From Chrysomallon squamiferum (Eukaryota > Mollusca > Gastropoda > Neomphalida > Peltospiridae), in the NCBI GenBank assembly GCA_012295275.1, contig CM022671.1:19358956-19422955 (forward strand): 64,000 nucleotides of DNA. Reading direction: 5' to 3'. Below, in pieces: positions 26,101 through 38,647 of the stretch. The notes under the pieces are model-generated. The model made no database searches and was not told the DNA's origin. It worked only from the letters and a program-made list of their open reading frames with translations. The translations under genes were made by a program, and so were the position numbers. Every line of letters starts with the position of its first letter. Position 1 is the first letter of the stretch.

Positions 26101-29100
26101 ATTTTAATGGTTTATCTAAAATAACATTGTGATTATACATTATTTAACAATCTTTACACTGTCACTTCTTTAAATATTCATTCATTTAAATGATTTGCAA
26201 CAAAGAAAATGAGTTATTGCAAAAAATTAATATTAATATTGAAAAGATAGCTGTGTAAATTAATTATATAAATTATTAACACCTTAGTATTAAAAGGAAA
26301 TTTGTTTGTATAAATGTTGTTTCAGAAGATCTTGTAATATCTTTACTACTTGGGCTAAGTTACACCCTAGTACCAAGCCCAATTTTCACATTTCTAAAAT
26401 TTGTTAATTATAATTTTTGCTGATATTTGGAATAATGACCCCAGTATGCTCTATATTTCAGAAAAATATCATAAACGAAATATAACTATGTCAGAGGAAC
26501 AGATATTAAAATATTTTATATAATACTATTTTGATGCTGTTAATGAATGATCATTTTATTATGTTTAGGTGACTGCTCCAAGTGAAATAACAGTGCTGAT
26601 GAGTGCAGTGAGAAAAGAAGTGGTTTCTGGTGAATCAGAGACTGTTTATCATTTTGAACAGAAGGTACCCATTCCTAGTTATCTGATTGCCATTGTGGCT
26701 GGAGATATTGAGAGCAGGTATTTGTATACTTACACTTCTATTTATTTATATCTTTGTGTTTGCTTTTGTTATCACTGAAATAGATCTATTTTAATATGTT
26801 TTTTCTTTTTGTTTTTTTTTTAAACTTAATTTATTATTATTTTGTTTGTATTTTTTTTTGTATTTCTTTCTTATATATTGTTAAAAAAAGGAAGAAAAAA
26901 AGAAGTTTCTTTGGGCAGAGTAGATATTTGTTTTCACTGTTTGTGATAAATATAAATGGAACATATTAAACTCTGTATATACTGTTGATTTGTTACTTTT
27001 AAGGACCATTGGACCCCGATCAAAGGTGTGGTCTGAAAAGGAGTTAGTTGATTTGGCAGCATATGAATTTGCTGAGGTAATTATTATTGTTGTTTTTATA
27101 AGTAACCAGATAATTTCAATAAAAAGTTCATCATTTCTTTGTATGCTAAGGTTTCATAATGTAAATTATCAGTTTGTAATTTGAAACACCTGACAATTTA
27201 TTATCCTTACTTAATATTTATTTTCCAAATGTTTTCTTCCATTAATTTCATATAGTGTTATGATTTAAAAAAAATTGGCATGATTTCACAAATAAAAATA
27301 AAACAAATAATTGGTAAGACAGTTAGTAAAGACAAGTAAGCAGAACATTCTAATTTATCAAAATGAATTCACTTTGGATTTGTTTGAGATTCTTGATAGA
27401 AAGTGTATTGTTTAAATGACATGACCTAGAATTTAATACTTTTTACAGTACAGTATATTGTTAGTACTAACTTTATTAATTTAGTACAATATGTCAGCTT
27501 TAATTAACACCTAGGATTGTTTTATTTTGATTCAATCATTAAAATGAATATCTCTTTCTGTACTTCATCTGTTTTGATGATTCTATCATTACTGAAATGA
27601 ATATCTCTTTCTCTGTTTTATCTATTTAATATTTCTGTCATTAATAAAAGGAATATCTTTTGCACCTTTTAATCTATTTTTATGATTCTGTCATCAGTAA
27701 AAATGCATTTCTTTTGCAATATTTTTTAATGTAACTGTCTAAACTTTTGTACAAATACTTCTTGTTATTTCAGACAGAAGACATGATAAAAACTGCAGAG
27801 TCTCTACTTGGACCCTATGTATGGGGCAACTATGATCTGCTTGTTTTACCGCCATCTTTTCCGTTTGGTGGAATGGAAAACCCTTGTTTGACTTTTGTCA
27901 CACCAACTTTACTGGTATGTTGAACAAGTATCTGGACAAAATAACATTTTATTCATCAAGTAAAACAGAAAACTGATAAAGCAATTATTTAAATGTATGG
28001 TCCATATAAAAATAAATGAGAAATGTTTAGTCTTTTATTAAAAAAAAATTAAATTTCTTCTTTTTTCAGTTCCATTATTAGACTAAAAATAACACATTAT
28101 TGAGAAGCAAATGTTGATGTCGTAATTTGAAATAAAAAAATTTAAAAAAATTAAATATAAATTTCTTTGTCAAATCTCATTTTAATTTGGCCACTGGTGG
28201 TGATGTATGTTGAGATTAAATATATATTAATTTATTCACATCTTTAATGATTTTTGTTTTTTTTGTCAGGCTGGAGATCGATCCCTTGCTGATGTTGTAG
28301 CCCACGAAATTTCACATAGCTGGACTGGAAACCTTGTCACCAACAATTCCTGTGAACATTTCTGGTATAAATATACAAGTTTCTATTTACAAAACATTTT
28401 AAAACATAAATGCTTGAGAAAGTGAAGAAGTCTGGTAAAACTTAGCTTATGCAAAGAGGGTATTCTTAAAGAAAAAAAAAGAAAAAAAGAAAACATTACA
28501 CATACAGTTGAAGGTTGCTTTATCAACACTATTAGTATATATGGAGAGAGGCATATAATAATTATTTGAATTAGAGATGGAGTATCTTGTTGATAGTCGA
28601 CATAGTAAAAAAAAGATACTTTCTTCAGGTTGAACGAGGGACACACAGTGTTTGTTGAAAGGAAGATTGTATCAAGGCTGCATGGAGGAGAGCAGATGAG
28701 GCATTTCATGGCATCAGAAGGGTGGCATGAGCTACAGAATGCAGTGAGTTCAAATGTTACTGTACTTTTGTTTTTAGTTTTCTCTATATTTCAGTGACAA
28801 TATAAAGAAAATGGGGAAATTCTGAACAGTTGGCAGTATGTGGCAATTCATTATAACAGCATCCATCTCATGATTTATTCATTATTCTATTAAATTCCTT
28901 GATAATTCTGTTTACGCTTGAACTCTCATTTTATCAAAAAAAGAAAAAACATTTACTTTTTTTTTTAACTGTTTAATATAAATAATAAAAAAAAAAAAAA
29001 AATTAATGATTAGGAACTGTTATTGATTTTTTATTTTGTATATAGATCAGTGTTTTATTTGTGATTGATACATATTTTATTACTTAACATATTGTATTTT

Positions 29101-32100
29101 GTGAAGGTGAATACATTGGATAATCCAGAGTTCACTAAACTGATTCCTAATCTTGAAGGTGTGGATCCTGATGATGCCTTTTCCACTGTTCCTTATGAAA
29201 AAGGCTTTGCTCTTCTCTTTTATCTAGAGACTCTTGTAGGAGGACCAGGTTTGAATAAACAAATACTTTTTTGTTTAAATTAAAATAATACTGTCATGAA
29301 ACAAGAAAAGGATTTACAAAACAAAATAATGTGTAAGACATAATTAGGATATTGTGGTCATATACCTTTCATCAAATTAATTAAAATTTTATAAACATAA
29401 AGCATAATTAAAATATTGTTGTGTTTTTGCCATAACTTATTTAGAAACTGAGTTAAATTAAGTTAGGTTTGATTTGCTACATTTAGCTATGAAACAGACA
29501 GGTATCTTTTTGTACTATATATATCACTAAACAAAATGTCTGAACAAATGATTTGGTATTGGAAAAATGCTTTCCTCAGATGTGATTAGTTTTGGAGATT
29601 TCTTTCAGAGAAAGGAAATTTAGATAAAAAGATTAGTTTTGAATTTTTATTTTTTCTAATCATCCTAGTAATGGTTTTGATAAAAACAGATTGTTATCTT
29701 CATTCATATAAAATGATTTTATTACAACCATTATTTGTAATAAGTTAGAAAATGCTGTAAAGGTTTTGTGCATGAAACTTATGGTAAAGGCAAAGAATAA
29801 ACAAAACTATCTTTTTATGATTATCTACAGAAATCTTTGAAAAGTTTTTGCAAGCCTACATTGAGCAATTCAAGTACAAGTCTATTGATTCCAACCAGTG
29901 GAAGAACTTTCTCTTTTCTCACTTTAATGATGAGGTAAAATAAACCTGCATGTTTTTTTTGTAACTATGTTAATTATTTAATGTGATTAAGTTACACTTA
30001 ATGTTCCAGTGATCCTAACAATGATATTTTTTACCTTATTAAGTATCTGTCCTTAGCTACTACCTGAATATCTTGCTGTAAATTAGTGATTTTCTGTAGC
30101 CATTTATGTTTATTTGGAATGCATATATAATAATATTGTTACTGATTTTGGCATTCCTAATTTAATATTTTTCTAACATCTTGTTTTAAAGAATAAATTG
30201 TTAGCTTTCTGTAATAAGTGTGTGTGTGTGTGTGTGTGTGTGTTAAATGAAATTGGACTTCAGGTATAAATTACTTTAAATGTACATTATGTATGTGTGA
30301 CTATATATATATAAAATGTACATTTTATATATATATATATATATATATGTATACGTAGTCACACATACACATTTATTTATTCTTTTAGGCTACAAAGAAA
30401 AAACTGGAGGCTGTAGACTGGAATACTTGGTTTTTTGGCACAGGAATGCCACCTGTTAAACCTGAGTAAGTAAATAATTCATATTAGGTCTGATAACTCT
30501 GATGTTTTTGTTCTTTTTGTTTTTACGTTTTTTTTCAGTCTAAATCAAGTTAATCAACACCAACAGTATTTTCAGATAGCATTGATGGAAGATGTTAATG
30601 AAATATTTAGAAATGTTTACAAAAACAGTGCATAATAATAATTGTTTTTGTAGAAAAAAATCATTCATTTATAGTAGTTTTATAAACCCCAGCCAAAAAA
30701 CCAAAACAAAAGAAATCCAATTTTGTTATAACCAGAGATGTTTGTATTAGTCCTAAATACAAACTCCTGCAATTTCAGCACTAACCATATATTTTGATTA
30801 ATTAGTATCTTTGTGTAAATATTTTATGACCACTTTTTTCTAAGACATTAAAAGATAATTTTAACCATTAATCATGAAATTCTTATTTATCGTTGAAGTT
30901 GATATTGATGTTTAATTGCAAAAGTTTGAACTGTGGTAGAAGTAGACTGTACCCAAGCTTGGTATTGTTCAGTGTATTTAAGTTTTAATTTTAACTTACT
31001 TCAGGTATGACACATCATTATTAATCCCAGCAGCAAAACTCTGTGAAAAGTGGTTTGAAGCTACTGAAGAAGACTTGTCACAGTTCACCAGTCATGACTT
31101 GCACGCCTTGTCTTCTCTTCAGGAAAGAGAATTTCTTAGTCTTCTGCTTCAGAAGGTTATTTATTATATCAGATTTATTTATTTTTTATTTAATTATTAT
31201 TATTTTTTTTTTTTTTGTATATTAAATTTTCTATTTATTTATTCATTCTTTTTTTATATTTATTGTTATTTATTTATTCATTTTATTCATTCATTCATTC
31301 ATTTATTGAAATTAAGTTTTTTTCTGTAGTATATTATAATGCCATGTATATATTTTTAATATTCCCAACTAAAATAAAGAAACTCATTTATTTAGTATTA
31401 TTTTCAGCATTTATTATTATTATTTATTTTTTGTTCATTATATAATATGATTTTCATTATTTTAACAGTATGTGTCAGGATTCTAATTTAATAGAATTTA
31501 AATTTTTTAATGTTTTGCTTTATAAAGCCTCCATTGCCTGTGTACAAATTAGAAAAAATGGAACAACTTTATAATCTGAATGTTGTTAAAAACTCGGAAA
31601 TCAAATTCAGGTGAGGTCAAAAACAGATTATAAATGTGATCATTGAAATATTCCAAAATACTCAAAAATCTTAAGCATTAAAACATTGCTACGTGAATTC
31701 ATTACACAGTTTTAGAAATAATTAAAACAGGTATATCTTGTCTCTTAATGTTACTTTCATTCCAGTTAATATTAATGATCAAAATTTAGATGACTTTATA
31801 GATGACATTTAGGATGTATTTAAATAGGGTAACAAATGGAAAATAATGGATTTATATTTCACATGTAATATTATCATGACGAACATTCTGTTTAAAATAT
31901 ATTTAATATGTAATAATGTTTTGAAACAGTTAATAATTGTATGGAAGGATTTATAATGTCTATGATGAATAAAGTGGATAGAAAAATATGTTTTTAAACT
32001 AAGCTACGTTTATGTTTTAGGTGGATACGGCTTGGTTTAAAAGCCAAATGGACTGAAGCAATTGAACAAGCTTTAAAATTTGTTAACCAGCAAGGGAGGA

Positions 32101-32565
32101 TGAAGTTTGTTCGGCCAATTTACAGGCAATTATGATAATTTTTAACTATTCCAAAAGATTTTAATAATAATGAAAGATTACAAAAACAAGTATTAAATTA
32201 TTACTTTGTTTTCAAATTCTCATCTTAATTGTTTTGGTATAATTTAAAAAAAACAGAAACAAGTTGTACCTAAATAGAGTTTTTTTTTACAGCTCCAGTT
32301 AGATTTTTAAAACTAATAACATATATAGATTTCAATTTAAAATAAAGTAATAACAAAAAGGTATATGTAAAGTTGTAGTTAGAAATGTCTACTAAATTCA
32401 TAGTAAATATTATTTAACTTTTAATTATGTTATTTCTCTTTTCAGAGATTTGTACAACTGGGAGGAAGCTCGAAACAGGCAATAGATAATTACAAATATC
32501 ATTGTGATGAAATGCATAATACAACAGCATCTCTTGTGGCCAAGGACCTCAAGCTGAGAAAATGA
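22084..32565 (+). CDS. LTA4H: Leukotriene A4 hydrolase / aminopeptidase (middle copy, C-terminal frameshift)
   Basis: M1-family zinc aminopeptidase; the vertebrate enzyme also hydrolyses LTA4 to LTB4. Sixteen exons: 22084-22245, 25097-25236, 25592-25703, 25955-26023, 26569-26717, 27004-27076, 27774-27914, 28270-28364, 28629-28743, 29107-29248, 29831-29934, 30389-30465, 31005-31155, 31528-31610, 32021-32125 and 32446 on. Phases agree throughout; intron 15 has a GC donor. The intended length is 612 residues (human 611). Visible residues: GGMEN 267-271; zinc motif HEISH 294-298 with Glu317 18 residues further on; Asp374; Tyr382 ([10 protein letters not shown]); carboxylate-binding Arg564/Lys566 (GRMKF). 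The positions of human Tyr267 and Tyr378 hold Phe. In exon 16 a 1-nt deletion near 32472 brings in TAG at 32483, giving 585 residues; the original stop is at 32563. ATG 22084 was chosen by alignment with the family start; an identical exon 1 lies at 23379. Family call very secure. Confidence 0.93.
22952..23113 (+). pseudogene. Degenerate LTA4H exon 1 (B1)
   Basis: Diverged copy of exon 1, 162 bases from the aligned ATG to the conserved gtaagt donor. An extra base after the DSVGTV segment shifts frame and gives TAA soon after. A compensating loss occurs only later (near 'ggaaacactgctgaag'), so it cannot encode the N-terminus. It is preceded by its own promoter-like copy (about 22300-22950). 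Confidence 0.8.
23379..23540 (+). CDS. Duplicate LTA4H exon 1 (A2), intact
   Basis: Encodes exactly the same 54 residues as exon 1 at 22084-22245 (starts [12 protein letters not shown], ends KDIKTV) and has the same gtaagt donor in the same phase. It can splice to exon 2 at 25097 equally well. It is closer to exon 2 than A1 and has its own upstream promoter fragment, so it could be an alternative first exon giving the same protein. Confidence 0.8.
24247..24408 (+). pseudogene. Degenerate LTA4H exon 1 (B2)
   Basis: Practically identical to B1 at 22952-23113, with the same frameshifts, as expected if the A+B pair duplicated together. If transcripts start here they would lack a proper N-terminus. 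Confidence 0.8.
24415..25096. other. LTA4H intron 1, remainder
   Basis: Intron sequence with TG/TA-rich and 'catacatg' runs (24600-24640, 25040-25085). No other feature was recognised. Confidence 0.5.
30216..30241. repeat. TG dinucleotide repeat in LTA4H intron 11
   Basis: Uninterrupted run of about 13 TG units, followed by TA runs near 30305-30347 in the same intron. Confidence 0.8.
32126..32127 (+). other. GC splice donor of LTA4H intron 15
   Basis: Exon 15 ends in TACAG and the intron starts gcaatt instead of gtnnnn. Reading continues in phase to exon 16 at 32446. The pseudogene at 60697 has the same GC donor, so it is old rather than a sequencing slip. Confidence 0.8.
32470..32485 (+). 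other. 1-nt frameshift and premature stop in LTA4H exon 16
   Basis: The middle gene reads GCT CGA AAC AGG CAA TAG. The otherwise dead right-hand copy reads GCT CGG AAA CAG GCA ATA GAT (61100 region), which continues to the normal end. One G of a GG pair is missing near 32472. The last 30 normal residues are replaced by Asn-Arg-Gln and a stop. Confidence 0.85.
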
Positions 32566-32732
32566 TTCCACTCTTTTCTTAATATACAACTCACAGTTCA
32601 GTGTAGCTGATTCAGTACATTTTACTAAAGTAGTGTTTGGGTTTGGATTTTTGTTTTCTTTAATTTCTATTGCTTTACGGAATATTTTAATTACTTTTCA
32701 TTTTATATGGAAATATAATATATTAGTATTTA

Positions 32733-32738
32733 AATAAA
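32733..32738 (+). terminator. Polyadenylation signal of LTA4H (middle copy)
   Basis: AATAAA, 168 bases past the original stop-codon position and shortly before the block D boundary. Confidence 0.6.
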
Positions 32739-33568
32739 GGGAAAAAGGTGAAATGAATTGATCTGTAATTATGGAAAAAGGAACAAGACTGAGATATAAT
32801 TCCAGTTTATATTTGTGGATATAAACCATAATGGTTTTGTTTTGTCTTTTTATAATAATTTAGTTTTTTGTTTTAATTGGAAACTAACAGCTATTTTTAA
32901 ATTTGTTCTGTTAACAATTGTGATATTTTCTATACACAAATCAATAATTTGATTTTATTTAAATTTTAATATTATGAATTAAATAGAAGATTTTGATTAT
33001 TTTATAATTAGAACCAAGTGAAGATGTTTTTTTATTTTAATATTTTTAACTAAATAAAGAATTGGAAATTTTAAATAAATAAAAAAAAATGTATGATTTT
33101 TTAGTAGTTTGTGCTAAATAAGTTTATTGTGATACTTTTAACCAAATAAGTTGATCGCGTTAATATGTTTAACTAAGTAAAGAGTAAACCAAAGAAACTT
33201 GACTGTTGTATTATAATTTATTTTTAACATTTTTAACTTGGAAGCTTTATTATTATTTATTTAATTTCAACATGCATATCAAGTTCATTATTTTATTATT
33301 ATTAAAAAAAAATAATAATCTCATAGATCAAAGAATTATAATTGTTTAAAGTCATCAATAAATATGTTTTGTATTTGTTTTGTTTGTTATTTATTAATGC
33401 AGTTATTTTTGTTTTGTTTCTGTTAAAGAGTAAAATAATCCGATCAGGATAAAAACAACAACAACGATAAAAGGTTTTTCAAAAATAACAAACAAGATCG
33501 GCTGTGAACAAGATCGGCTGTGAACAGCTATTTCAAAGTTAAAAACACACTGGATGACTTAGTCATAT

Positions 33569-33603
<35 letters not shown>

Positions 33604-33979
33604 TTATTATTTTTATTATTTTTAAAATTATATTTAATTAATATAAAACCGGACTTATTATGATGTTATAATTGTTAAAATATTAGCATATGATATCATC
33701 TTTACTGATTCAGTTTAATATTTGGTTAATAACTAAGTTTTGAATAACTTAAGTTTCATGAACGATCGAGCATCATAGATGAAATAAATATAAAATAAGA
33801 AATATTTTAGGTATTTTTTTTTATTAGTTTAATTTAATGACACTTTAAATTATAGACTATTATATGCTATTGTATATTATTTGTCCAGAATATTATTTTT
33901 TTTTCTAATGAAATATGTTTTTTACTTCACAGAAGTTACTAAAAATTTTGTTGTCATTATTTTATTTGTTTATTTAGTG

Positions 33980-36650
33980 TCTGTAAGTACATGATTGTGT
34001 ATTTGTGAGTACATTTGAAAAATTACCAAACTTTTAAGATCTTCATATATGGATTCGCTTTATCCAAAATGTTCAAGAGGTAACTATTATTGGATAATCA
34101 GTAGTTAAAATAATCATTTCAACCCATATAAATAGACAGATAGATAGATTGATAGACAAACAATAAAGACAAAATATTAGAAGGCTACTTATTCCACTGT
34201 TAAAAAGTTGCGTTTTTATAATGGCTGGTGTCATTACATACTGATTTTGTATATAAATATGTTAAAAAAAGTCTACTAAATTTTATTGTGACCACGATCT
34301 TTCAAAGACGCAGTCACAAGGTCGGACATGTTTAACATCATTACTGAAGCAAAAAGTAAATATAAAGGACAGTACAGTTTAGTGACTGTTAAGAAAAGTG
34401 TTATCTGTTTAATGGTATGTTTGTGTTAATGATTATTTACCCACTGTAGAAACGCAAATATTTAAGATACTAGTACGCTGAATAAAGTTGAGAAAATAAC
34501 ATTAAAATGTACTATTGATACCACCTGTTATGCAAAAATAAACTTGAGTAAAGTCATTAATACGTAGTATTTGTTTCTATAGCATCTGTGAAATGTATGA
34601 CAATATGGCTTCTGCACTAAGAGAGTGAGGTTACCACACAAAATGTAAATCTTCTGATGCTAATGACGGGACATAGTAAAAATTGGAGTATTCCATATGA
34701 AAACTGTAAAACTTTTCTGAGTAACAACTCTTCGTTACTTAAAGCTGTCTGCCACTTTTCTGTCCTCTACCTAAACTTGATCATGAGATAAACTAACACC
34801 CAAATACATTACCATTTTTATTGTTATAAGCTTATTATGCCAATACTTTTAGAAGCTGGTCGATAATAATCTGCACATTGTTGTTGACGTCAACTAGGGT
34901 ATCAGCCTTGCTAATGTTTATCACCAACAGTGGTTGATACTTATGTCGGTCCGACAATAGATGGGGAGTGGACACTTACACTGACAAATTGTAACTTAAA
35001 TGTATCCATGTTTCCTATTCTATAAAGGTCAGTATATAATATTTTAAAAGTAATTAGTGGGGAGTTAGTGCTAGTTAGACACTATTGGGAGCTTTCGTTA
35101 GCACTGGGGACTGTGTGGTCATGTGGCTAGAATTTAAGGGGAGACATTCCCGAGAGCAAGGTGTTGCACTCTGGCCTTTGAAATTTCAGGAGCTTAAACA
35201 TTTGCTAGTGAAGGTAGTCATTTTTATATTTGGTTAATAGTGGTTTCACATATGTGCTACAGATCAGCAGTTAATTTAGGTTTATTGCTTTCTTTTTAAT
35301 AATTCTACTAAAAGGGGATAATTAAGGTATATTAAAGATAAGACAATAATTATTTTTTACTTGTGGACTTTCATTTATTTTTAATAGGCTTGCACACAAT
35401 TTATTAAATGTCTTGGCATAACTTTAAGTAACAGTGCTTACAATTTATAATAATATTAATGGGAACTCTATTAGTTTTCACATGAAAATTTATTCAAAAA
35501 TAAACATGACTGAGATACTGAATATTTTCTCAGTAAACACAGCCGAGAGCCAATAATCTGGTGTCAGCTAGGTGTTAATTGTGTTCCTACAAAAGACAAC
35601 AGAACCCCTGCTGTTACATAAACAGTGGAATTAAAATTCAGACCGAAGCTAATTACTTTTGTTAAAGATTACTTTTAACATATGAAACTGACATCAATTA
35701 GGAGTGAATGGACTTCAAGAATTTCTGAACTGATTTAATGATCACCTATTTTATATTGTTAGACCATTTCATTAGTATCAGACTAAGCGGGACTATATTA
35801 ATGGCATTAGAAGTTTCATATTATGTGAGTTCTGCTTGAACGTATGATTATGATGGTATGCATTAATATGGATAGGGAATATTGAACTGTAGCAGTTTTA
35901 CTCATGGATAACTCCTCACAGAAGCCTTGACTAATGAACTTTGACAATTGATATTTTTAATATTTAAATGCATATAATGGACTTCCCCTTAGGGTTGATC
36001 GTAACGAACTGTATATTGATATTAATATTTGATTATATATTTGTTGAATTATATTCATATATAATTATTTTCTTTTTATCTAAACATCAGGGTTTTTGTA
36101 TTGATTTGAATTTTGGTTCTGCAGCTGGAGAATCTTTATTATGATTTGTTTTATGAACCTGGTCAGTTTGTCCTCCTTGAAGGCGCAAGAGTTACAATGT
36201 TGTATATGTTAATATTTCTATATGAGGGTTTAACCTAGTATTAAAGCACTTTAATTTGAAAACTTGTCTTGGCTGTTTATTCATTAGACATTGATTTTAT
36301 GCAGTGAGTAACTAGTGAATTACGTACGAATATATATATATTTATTAATTATATTATACCAACGTATAGGTCTCACTTGATCCGCTTCCCTCCCCCGTTA
36401 CATATGGAAGACAAAAAATATAGAAAAAGAATGACTACGTGAATGTGTGCATATATTTATAAGTGAGATCATTGTGGTTATCAATAAATATATGTGATAA
36501 ACTCACTTAGATATATATATATATATAAATCTTCAATATTTACATATAATTCGATAGATATTTATTTAATATCAAAACAAATTTAAAGGAATATTGTAAA
36601 CAATATTTCAGTAAGTGCTTGTATTTTCACTGCAAGGCAAAGAGAGAGAA

Positions 36651-36691
<41 letters not shown>

Positions 36692-37250
36692 GTAATTACA
36701 ACTGTTTAGTGAAAAATGTATGAAATTTAACTTCTATGCAAAATTCACCTGAGGAGTTATTATAGCAGGATCAAAGTCACTGAATTCACCTATTAGACCA
36801 TTTAACACGAGCCAGCATCATGGCAAATATTAATTATCAGTCTTAGTTTGATCTGACATCTAAATAGCATCCTAAAATTTGAGTTGAAATGAATTTTAAT
36901 ATACATGAATGCTAATTTACGAAAACATTTTACTGGATTAATATAATGACATTGTGACTAATACAAAAGACCAGTTAAACATAGATCTTTAAACAAGGTT
37001 TGACGATACTTGCACATGTTTCTTTAATTTAAACATTACTATATAGTTGGGTTTTTTGTTGGTTTTTTATGGGTTTTTCAGCATTTTATGTTTTACTTTG
37101 GCCAAAACAGAACAACTGAAAAAAAAAAAAAATAATAATAATAATAATAAAGAGAAAACCCATGCTTACTACAAATATCGATATACCTTTCAAAACAGTA
37201 CCAACAGCATTGTGTATCTGAATTTTCAAGAATGATCTTAATTATTTTTT
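33980..37250. other. Intergenic block D2, no gene recognised
   Basis: Counterpart of 2287-5560. An AAT run at about 36650-36692 is longer than in D1. The TGACGTCA core is at 34885. Confidence 0.6.
34885..34892. promoter_or_regulatory. Conserved CRE-like palindrome (D2)
   Basis: TGACGTCA core, same context as at 3210 in D1. Confidence 0.35.
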
Positions 37251-37291
37251 TTAATTGTTTCTCATAAGCAAATTCACATTGAAACCGATTA

Positions 37292-37727
37292 TTATTGTAC
37301 AGATGACCACGTTTTCTGGACCTCGTTCATCAGAAGTAATGGCAGACCGGCAGCTCTTCTCACCCAGGTTTTCACGGCATTATCATTCTGGTACTCTTCA
37401 GCCAGGCATTTCTGCTGGGTCTTGCGCCAAATGGAGAAGTCTCAGTTGATGTTAGGGAGAGAAGACAAATCATCTTATCTGCGTTGCCATCATTGAATAA
37501 CAAAAATCTCTTGCCATCATGTGTTTGCGACCACGGTTCCTGCAGATCGACGTCTTGGAGTGCCTGTGGAGAGTAGGCATCATGGTTCGTCGCTGTTGGT
37601 ACATGAGACTGGGAAAAGTGGGGATTTCGGGGATGTCTTGGTTGCTTTCCTTCATCATCTCAGAGTTCATGATCTGTTGCATAGCTGTTGTTTCGGATCG
37701 TGCTCTCTTTCTCATTGTACTAACCAA
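37292..37727 (-). pseudogene. Degenerate MULE/FLYWCH-type transposase remnant, copy 2
   Basis: Duplicate of 5603-6047, carried along by the segmental duplication. It differs by a 9-base in-frame deletion near 37605 (residues corresponding to KSS are lost) and a few substitutions. The same frame slip and missing centre are present, so the element was already broken before the block duplicated. Confidence 0.45.
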
Positions 37728-37759
37728 CTAAAAGTTTCATTATTCGGAGGATGGACATG

Positions 37760-38478
37760 ACCTAACAAAACCAGCAACTGTGGATGCTTTTTCAAATTAC
37801 AGTCCACCTGGAAAGTGACATATTTCAAATTTCTATTAAATGTTTATGACTAAAAATATTTGATTAATAATACTATATAATCTATGCCTATACTATCGTC
37901 ATATTTCCCCCCTGAAACAAGAATATTTTTGCATTATGCTACCTTACTGCTGGAATAAAGGATTGTTCTTTTTTCAGAAATATATATAACTAAATCAGTT
38001 ATGGGGTAAAGACTGAAGTGCGAAATAATTCACATCAAAGACTAGCTCTTCCATTTAATTATACAAGATCACTGAACAGTCTTTGTGCATTTAAATTTTT
38101 TTATAACTTCTGATTTATGCTTGATCATTGTTATTATGGATACAAATTGTGGTATGTTTCTGAAGTTCTAGAAGTACATTTTGTAGCTGATTTTCAATTG
38201 TACTGTAATAACCACGGTCATGTTGTAAATTAAAAACCTCAATATATATATAGATATATATATATAAAAATCCCAAAACTATTTTCTAATATCCTTTTTG
38301 CAGATAAGTTCTATCATGCATAGATTAGGAGATATAAACATTTAAAACTGCACAAGGACTTTAGACTCTTTATAATAAGCTTAAACAATTTTAATAAAAC
38401 CAACCAACAAAATATGACTGTTACCATAGATTATTGTTCAGTTACAGTTTACTTTGATGGTAAGAACAAATGGCTGGA

Positions 38479-38521
<43 letters not shown>

Positions 38522-38616
38522 AAATGAAATGAAATTACTTTAAAAAATGAGATTCATATTAGTTTTGTATCATGAAATGTGTCAGCAAGCGCATCAATAC
38601 AGTCATGTACAAACTG

Positions 38617-38647
<31 letters not shown>

